NCBI GenBank assembly: GCA_002901265.1
Contig: PPHI01000042.1
Span: 124,001-188,000, forward strand
DNA from: Rhodopirellula baltica
GTDB taxonomy: Bacteria > Planctomycetota > Planctomycetia > Pirellulales > Pirellulaceae
DNA: 64,000 bases
Reading direction: 5' to 3'
The position numbers and the translations under genes are program-made. This document shows positions 57,417 to 64,000 of the stretch, one piece after another (within the stretch, counting starts at the first letter, position 1; the number at the start of each line of letters is the position of its first letter). Below the pieces are notes generated by a model. The model was not told the DNA's origin. It ran no database searches and worked only from the letters and a program-made list of their open reading frames with translations.

Positions 57417-58330
57417 CTAAAATCTTCCCTGGCGCTGCGTCAGGTACTCGGTCAATGCCGTGTCAAAAGGCATGCTGGTATCGAGCGGAACGTAATCGAT
57501 TTGCAGCTTATTGCACCCCTCTCTATAGGCATCGCGAAACTCTTGGAGCGCTGCCAAGTAGTCATCACGGAACCCCGTCGCGTCGACGCTGACAGACTGT
57601 CCCGATTCCGAGTCCGTGAATTGCACCGGGCCGTCGTAGGGGAACTCGACTTCTGCGGCATCGAGAACATGAAAGACGATCACGTCATGTCCGGCGTGAC
57701 GGAGTCGTGCCAGCGCCGAGATCGTCTCGTCGATTTGCGATTTCCAATCGGCATCCGGATCATCTGGTGGCCACAAGTCACTGAACAACATCACCAACGA
57801 ATGATGCTTTAACATCGCCGCGATCTGCGTCAGTGATGCGGGTACATGTGTCGAACCTTTTGGCTTTAGGTTCGATAGCTGCGCGATCACGTCTCCCAAG
57901 TGTCCGCGCCGCGAACGCGCGGGCAACGCCGCGTGCAATTTCTCGTCAAACGTCATCAGCCCGACGGGGTCTTGCTGCATGATCATCAAATACGTCAGGG
58001 CTGCCGCAAGGCAGGTGACGTACTCGAACTTGGTCATCGTCTGGCTTTCAGTGAAACCCATTGAACTGGACAAGTCGATTACCAAGTAACCGACCAAGTT
58101 CGTTTCCGATTCGAACCGTTTGATGAAGTACTTGTCGGTCTTCGCATAGACCAGCCAGTCGATCAGTCGTGGGTCGTCGCCGCGGTTATAGCGACGGTGT
58201 TCGCTGAACTGGACCGAGAACCCCTGAAAAGGGCTGCTATGCAAACCTTGCAAGAATCCACGAACCACCATCCGGGCGCGGAGGTCCAGCCGTTTGATTT
58301 GCTGCAATGCCTCGGGTGATAGCGGCGAAC

Positions 58331-58334
<4 letters not shown>
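57417..58334 (-). CDS. DUF58 family protein (vWA-like)
   Basis: A 305-residue protein. The DUF58 pattern is LQGLHSSPFQGFSVQFSEHRRYNRGDDPRLIDWLVYAKTDKYFIKRFESET (about 28-80), then a vWA-like core with the MIDAS start VIDLSSSMGF (DxSxS), and TFDEKLHAALPAR. Its partner MoxR ATPase is the gene just upstream, overlapping by ATGA. MoxR-DUF58 pairs are thought to act as chaperone-like systems for envelope or metalloprotein assembly; the client here is not known. Confidence 0.92.
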
Positions 58335-59461
<1,127 letters not shown>

Positions 59462-59505
59462 TTTAACGCTCTGGCAACCGTCGCTCTACCGCACTTGATG
59501 TAAAC

Positions 59506-61854
59506 ATGAATCCTCAACAGCCCCGCCGAACGGTTGCGATGCCCCGACTGCTAAGACTCGCCACTTTCGCAATCCTCGCCGGATCGTGCATCTTACCCAA
59601 ACAAACAAAGGCGGCTGTCGATGCCCCCACCGTCAGCCGTGCGATTGATCGCGGGGTGGCGTATCTGCGCGGTATTCAGACAGAAACCGGTGGCTGGAAC
59701 GAATACGCCGGACACTCTTGCGGGCTAAGTGCGTTGTGCACGTTGGCATTGCTCAACGCCGGCGTCTCGCGCGAAGACGACGCGATCAAAAACGCGATGC
59801 TTTACTTGCGAGCGACCGAAACGAGCCAAACTTATTCGGTCGCGCTACAAACACTGGTCTTTTGCCAATACGGATCGGCAAGCGACATGCCGCGAATTCG
59901 AAACAACGTCACCAAGTTGGTCCAAGGACAAAAACCGAACGGCTCCTGGGGATATGGCGATAGGGGAATGTCGCGTGGCGACCCTTCAAACTCGCAATTC
60001 GCTTTACTCGCCCTCGGTGCCGCCCAGGATCATGGTGTCCAAGTTGACCCAAAGGTCTTTCGCGCAGCGATCGAATACTGGAAGCGGCTCCAAAACCCTG
60101 ATGGCGGCTGGAGCTACAGCGGGGGCGGATCGACGGGCAGTATGACGTGCGCCGGAGTCGCCTCGTTGATCATCGCCCAGGGCCGTTTGGGTGACACGAG
60201 CTCGCGAATCGAAGACGGCCAGATCGTTTGCTGTGGTGGCGAGATCGGTGAAGACGACCCCATTCAGCAAGGTCTCGAGTGGCTGGCTCGCCGCTTCATC
60301 GTCGAAGACAATCCGAACGGTCATGCCTCGACCTACTTTTACTACCTCTACGCGATCGAGCGGACGGGACGACTGTCGGGACGACGCTTCTTTGGCGGTC
60401 ACGATTGGTATCGCGAGGGCGCCGAGAAACTGCTGTCAATCCAAGATGGCTTTCAAGGTTTTTGGTCGGGCGGCGACTGGGAACCCGAAGCGATCGCGAC
60501 ATCGTTTTCGCTGCTGTTTTTATCCAAAGGAAAACGTCAAGTTGTCGTCGGACAACTGGCCTATCAAGACAACCAACGCGAACAGTGGCAGCCACACCCC
60601 GATTCGCTTCGACAATTGGTGCGTCACGTCGAACGCGCTTGGGGCAGAGACCTCACCTGGCAAACGGTGCGATTGAAAGACGCCGGAGTCGTCGACGTCT
60701 TACAGACGCCAGTGTTGGTGATTAGCGGGCGCGAATCGCTGAATTTATCAGATGAGCAAAGCGACCTTTTGAAAGAATACATCGACCAAGGTGGAACGAT
60801 TTTGTTTGACGCCAGCGGCGACCTCGGCTGTGGCAACGCGACAAATTTTCAAAACAGTGTCGCCAACCTCTGCTCACGATGGTACCCCGATGCACCTCTG
60901 GAACGGCTGCCAACGACACACCCAGTGTTCAACGCCGAACGCCAAGTCGACATTGACGCGATGCCCACCAATTTCTGGGTCTACGGAGTGCAAGCTTGCT
61001 GCCGCACGGCCGTTTTCTATGTGCCGCAAAGTCTGACCTGCCGCTGGGAACTATCAGACAAACTGTTCTCACGCGGTGACCCCGACAATCCGCTTCGTCG
61101 CCAGATCGATCACTCCGTTCGTATCGGACAGAACATCATCGCCTACGCGACCGGACGAGAACTGAAAGACAAACTCGATGCACAAATTGTTTTGCAATCA
61201 GAGTCGCTTTCCGAAGCCGCACGTGGATCCACTCGCATCGCAAGTCTGGCAATCGGCGCTGGTGGTGCCGACGCACGACGCGCCCTGCCCAACGTCGCGA
61301 CCATCATCCGAAATCAGGCCCAAATCGACATCGCGGTCCCGGATTCCGAGGTCGGATTTGAATCCTTGGATCTCGCCAATGTCGACCTGCTTTGGGTGCA
61401 TGGTCGACGCGAATTCACGCTGAGTCCTAAACAACGTGACGCACTTAGCGAGTTCATCAACAACGGCGGCGTGATCCTGGGTACCGCGATTTGCGGTGAC
61501 GAAGGCTTCGCCGATTCGTTTCGAACTCAAATCAACCAAGTCCTTGGCCAAACGAAACTCGCATCAATGCCAGCCGATCATCCGATGCTGACACGGCAGT
61601 ACTTAGGCTACGACATTCGATCGGTAACGATCCGTCGCCCCAGCCGCGCGGGCCGTGGAATGCCGGTAAGAAAACAAGTCGGCCCACCGATGCTGGAGTA
61701 CGCCGAGCTCGACGGTTTCGTCGCAGTCGTCTTTTCACCGCTGGACCTTTCGTGCGCCTTAGAAAGTCAAAACAGCGTGCAGTGCCCTGGCTATAAAACC
61801 GAAGACGCCGCCAAAATCGTGACCAACGTGCTGCAAATGACACTGCACCAATAG
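59506..61854 (+). CDS. Exported protein with prenyltransferase-like repeats and two DUF4159 segments
   Basis: A 782-residue protein with a signal peptide (LLRLATFAILAGSCILPKQTKA). Residues 45-350 show alpha/alpha-toroid repeats of the squalene-cyclase/prenyltransferase type (GVAYLRGIQTETGGWNEYAG, EYWKRLQNPDGGWSYSGGGSTGSMTCAG) without a recognised catalytic DxDD. DUF4159-like segments lie at about 365-560 and 580-780 (TPVLVISGRESLNLSDEQSDLLKEYIDQGGTILFDASG, LLWVHGRREFTLSPKQRDALSEFINNGGVILGTAICG). Such proteins accompany MoxR/DUF58 clusters in planctomycetes. Role unknown. Confidence 0.85.
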   Translation: MNPQQPRRTVAMPRLLRLATFAILAGSCILPKQTKAAVDAPTVSRAIDRGVAYLRGIQTETGGWNEYAGHSCGLSALCTLALLNAGVSREDDAIKNAMLYLRATETSQTYSVALQTLVFCQYGSASDMPRIRNNVTKLVQGQKPNGSWGYGDRGMSRGDPSNSQFALLALGAAQDHGVQVDPKVFRAAIEYWKRLQNPDGGWSYSGGGSTGSMTCAGVASLIIAQGRLGDTSSRIEDGQIVCCGGEIGEDDPIQQGLEWLARRFIVEDNPNGHASTYFYYLYAIERTGRLSGRRFFGGHDWYREGAEKLLSIQDGFQGFWSGGDWEPEAIATSFSLLFLSKGKRQVVVGQLAYQDNQREQWQPHPDSLRQLVRHVERAWGRDLTWQTVRLKDAGVVDVLQTPVLVISGRESLNLSDEQSDLLKEYIDQGGTILFDASGDLGCGNATNFQNSVANLCSRWYPDAPLERLPTTHPVFNAERQVDIDAMPTNFWVYGVQACCRTAVFYVPQSLTCRWELSDKLFSRGDPDNPLRRQIDHSVRIGQNIIAYATGRELKDKLDAQIVLQSESLSEAARGSTRIASLAIGAGGADARRALPNVATIIRNQAQIDIAVPDSEVGFESLDLANVDLLWVHGRREFTLSPKQRDALSEFINNGGVILGTAICGDEGFADSFRTQINQVLGQTKLASMPADHPMLTRQYLGYDIRSVTIRRPSRAGRGMPVRKQVGPPMLEYAELDGFVAVVFSPLDLSCALESQNSVQCPGYKTEDAAKIVTNVLQMTLHQ

Positions 61855-61857
61855 CGG

Positions 61858-62928
61858 CTACTCTTCAAAGATTGTCATCAATTCCTTCGCCCAGGATTCC
61901 CAGTCCTCGGCGGCAGCTTCGAAGTCAACTTTCATCCACCGCACCGGATCTTTCGGCATGACACGTGGTGTGAATTTACTGTCGCGACTAATCGGCAACT
62001 GGCTGCTATCGCCCATCGCCAAACGGTCTTCGATCGCAGCACTGACGATGTAGTCAGCAAACTGCTCCGAAGCAATCGGATGCGATGCCGACTTCAAGAT
62101 CGACAGAGTGTTTGGGATACGCATCGCGCCAGGCTGGTCGACTTGCTGGTCCGGGAACACGATTTCGACTTTACGCAAATTGTCCTTTTCAATGACGGCG
62201 TCGTCGGTATCGGTTAAACCCCATGCGACCTGCCCCGACGCGACCGCTTGCGCGACTTGCTTGTTGCCCGACAAGATTACCGCGTTGTCATGGATCTTTT
62301 CCAACAAGCCGATGGTTTCGTCGTGCCCATCCTTTTCACGAAGCACGGCAAAGTGCGTTGCTGTGGTGCCAAACAGCGGACGCGCCATCGCACAGTTGTC
62401 TTTCCATTTTGGGTCCGCAAGGTCCATGACACTTGTCGGGCGATCCGCTTTGTTCGGCAACTTGTCTGTGTTGACAAGCAGGACACGCGCACGCGCCGCA
62501 AACCCACACCACGTCCCGTCGCTGGCGATCATGTCACTCGGCCAGCCCGCTGCGACATCCCAATTCCGCGGCTTGAGCAATCCCAGTTTTTGCAACCGGA
62601 CCGTGTGCATGATTTCGTTGTTCCAAAACACATCGCAAACCGGCGATTGCTGCTCCGCAATGATTTGGTTGACCAGACCTACTGTCTTCGTCGATTCGAC
62701 ATCGTATTTCGCGACCACGCCGATTTCATTTTCGGTACTGCGTTCAAACGCCGCGACAATCGGACGGGCGAATACTTCGTCGAGTGCACAGTAAAGCACA
62801 ATGTCCGACTCTGCCCGCGCGACACAGCCCCCCAATAAGCTGGCAGACGAAAACAGAAGCGACGAACCGACGAATCGCCGACGACTGAGTTGTGGCTTAC
62901 AATACAACGATGATTCGTTCATGTTCAT
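61858..62928 (-). CDS. Extracellular solute-binding lipoprotein (type 2, Fe3+/sugar-like)
   Basis: A 356-residue protein from ATG 62928; another ATG is at 62922. The signal SRRRFVGSSLLFSSASLLGGC combines twin arginines and a lipobox (C35). The mature part is typical of FbpA/FutA-like binding proteins (IVLYCALDEVFARPIVAAFERST, WNNEIMHTVRLQKLGLL, SDMIASDGTWCGFAARARVLLVNTDKLP, GNKQVAQAVASGQVAWGLTDTDDA). No permease or ATPase gene neighbours it. Its 5' end overlaps the divergent metallopeptidase gene by about 19 bp. The frame is open to 63102. Confidence 0.85.
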   Translation of the reverse strand: MNMNESSLYCKPQLSRRRFVGSSLLFSSASLLGGCVARAESDIVLYCALDEVFARPIVAAFERSTENEIGVVAKYDVESTKTVGLVNQIIAEQQSPVCDVFWNNEIMHTVRLQKLGLLKPRNWDVAAGWPSDMIASDGTWCGFAARARVLLVNTDKLPNKADRPTSVMDLADPKWKDNCAMARPLFGTTATHFAVLREKDGHDETIGLLEKIHDNAVILSGNKQVAQAVASGQVAWGLTDTDDAVIEKDNLRKVEIVFPDQQVDQPGAMRIPNTLSILKSASHPIASEQFADYIVSAAIEDRLAMGDSSQLPISRDSKFTPRVMPKDPVRWMKVDFEAAAEDWESWAKELMTIFEE

Positions 62929-64000
62929 TTCGAAAGTCGGTCCTGGAAACGTTGTTGAAAGCTCAATTCGCTCACGTGATTGTAGTGGCCGCAGCCAGCA
63001 TCTTCGCCTTGTTCGGCCTAGCCGCCAACAGGCCAGCTTGGGGACAAGATGCCGCAACGCCCCCAACCGGTCGATCGGACTATCAAGTGGCTCGTGGGAC
63101 ACACCTCACGTTGCAAAGCGATGTCGGCACCGACGAATCACTCAAGGATTTGGTGGAATCCTTTGATGCGGCTGTCCCTCAGTGGGAACGCATGCTGAAG
63201 CTGCCCGCCGGAACGCTTGATCATTGGAAGGTCCGAGCGTATCTGATGGAACAGCCCGATCGCTTTCGTGCATCCGGGGACTTGCCACAAACGTTGGACT
63301 TCAAACACGGCTATGCGATGCCAGGCGTCGTGTGGGTCCGCCTCCAACCGAGCCAATACTATACCCGACACCTTTTGCTGCACGAAGGAGTCCACGCGTT
63401 GGCCATCGACCAATTCGGAAGCACTGGCCCGAGTTGGTACTCCGAAGGCGTTGCCGAACAATTGAGTGTCCACCGCGATCAAGGCCGAACTATCCAATTG
63501 GGCACTGTGCCCGGCTCGAAAAGCGAGGTGCCTTATTGGGGGCGATTCAAACTTATCGAACAAGCTCGCAACGATGCCAAGATCCCTAGCCTAGCAACCG
63601 TCATGGAACTCCCCACCGATTTGCGTGGTGACGTGGAATCCTACGGTTGGTGTTGGCTGGTAAGCTTGCTGTTCAATCAGTACCCCGAATATGAATCGCT
63701 TTGGCAACAAGCCGCACGCGATGCCAACGATTTGCCGGAAGCGTTCACACAAGCGATGCGCAGAAAGTTGGAATCCCAATGGCCAATCATCAACGCTCGC
63801 TGGCGTTTGCTAACCGAGACGGTTGATTATGGCTTTGATTTGCAGCGAGAGCAGGTTGATCTATCGATTCGCGATCCATTGTTCCGACAGTCCGAATTGA
63901 ACCTGAACGTTTCTGCCGATCGCGGTTGGCAATCTACAGGTGTTCGTTTCGCCCCAGGCACAACGCTGACCATCACCGCGACGGGCCAATGCAGTGTCAA
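62910..64000 (+). CDS. Exported gluzincin-like metallopeptidase (3' end outside window)
   Basis: An open frame from ATG 62910 to the window end (363 codons visible). A signal-like helix lies at about 22-43 (HVIVVAASIFALFGLAANRPAWG). The zinc motif is HEGVH in LLLHEGVHALA (near 151-161), with a possible third ligand in WYSEGVAEQL (near 173-182), as in gluzincins of the peptidase MA/DUF1570 type. A beta-rich domain starts near 325. The first 19 bases overlap the start of the opposite-strand binding-protein gene; a later start such as the GTG near 62979 is possible. Confidence 0.8.
   Translation, partial: MIRSCSFRKSVLETLLKAQFAHVIVVAAASIFALFGLAANRPAWGQDAATPPTGRSDYQVARGTHLTLQSDVGTDESLKDLVESFDAAVPQWERMLKLPAGTLDHWKVRAYLMEQPDRFRASGDLPQTLDFKHGYAMPGVVWVRLQPSQYYTRHLLLHEGVHALAIDQFGSTGPSWYSEGVAEQLSVHRDQGRTIQLGTVPGSKSEVPYWGRFKLIEQARNDAKIPSLATVMELPTDLRGDVESYGWCWLVSLLFNQYPEYESLWQQAARDANDLPEAFTQAMRRKLESQWPIINARWRLLTETVDYGFDLQREQVDLSIRDPLFRQSELNLNVSADRGWQSTGVRFAPGTTLTITATGQCSV

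Overview
The window looks like a chromosomal piece of a planctomycete of the Pirellulales, close to Rhodopirellula. This rests on family content rather than a marker gene: a YTV-type cell-wall protein, a DUF1559 prepilin-like protein, an exported protein with an LEPR-xLL-like motif, three very large TPR/FG-GAP/UnbV lipoproteins, a MoxR-DUF58-DUF4159 group, a fused PurS-PurL, and weak strand clustering with few long operons. No rRNA, tRNA, CRISPR, prophage or transposase was recognised. Most genes are ordinary chromosomal genes.

Layout. 1-4 kb (minus): a partial exported thioredoxin-like/cyclophilin fusion, yidD, and an A-type Fe-S carrier. 4.1-7.5 kb (plus): a tight operon of rhomboid protease, MATE transporter and comB. 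7.5-9.3 kb (minus): an MBL-fold hydrolase and an SDR-family protein. 9.5-12 kb (plus): an active trypsin-like PDZ protease followed by a pseudoprotease with a PDZ inserted in its catalytic domain. 12.1-19.1 kb: gyrB, hemerythrin-like, epmA, a ThiF/MoeB E1-like enzyme and a lone GspE-type ATPase. 19.3-22.8 kb: a short RecQ, a small membrane protein, yceH, and four 185-bp tandem repeats carrying long hairpins. 22.7-31.5 kb (minus): ferredoxin, PurSL (split by a frameshift), a YidE/AspT-type transporter, a small membrane protein and the YTV protein (also split by a frameshift). 32.4-46 kb: a PAS-GAF-receiver protein, a TPR lipoprotein coupled to signal peptidase I, FabH, enoyl-CoA hydratase, xylulokinase, a solute-binding lipoprotein, a methyltransferase, an anti-sigma-like protein and a DegT aminotransferase. 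45.8-57.3 kb: DUF1559 protein, the three giant TPR/FG-GAP/UnbV lipoproteins (9.2 kb) and a 59-residue lipoprotein. 57.4-64 kb: DUF58, MoxR, DUF4159 protein, a second solute-binding lipoprotein and a partial gluzincin-like metallopeptidase.

Working together. A large share of the products are exported, lipid-anchored or act on the envelope: signal peptidase, YidD, rhomboid, HtrA-like pair, YTV protein, three giant lipoproteins, MoxR/DUF58/DUF4159 set. The strongest candidates for something little described are the giant lipoprotein trio with its small lipoprotein neighbour, the tandem active/inactive PDZ protease pair, and the hairpin repeat array grown from the end of yceH. The two frameshifts, 5 kb apart, both look like one missing C in a short C run; sequencing error is the simplest explanation for them, but it cannot be proved from the sequence.
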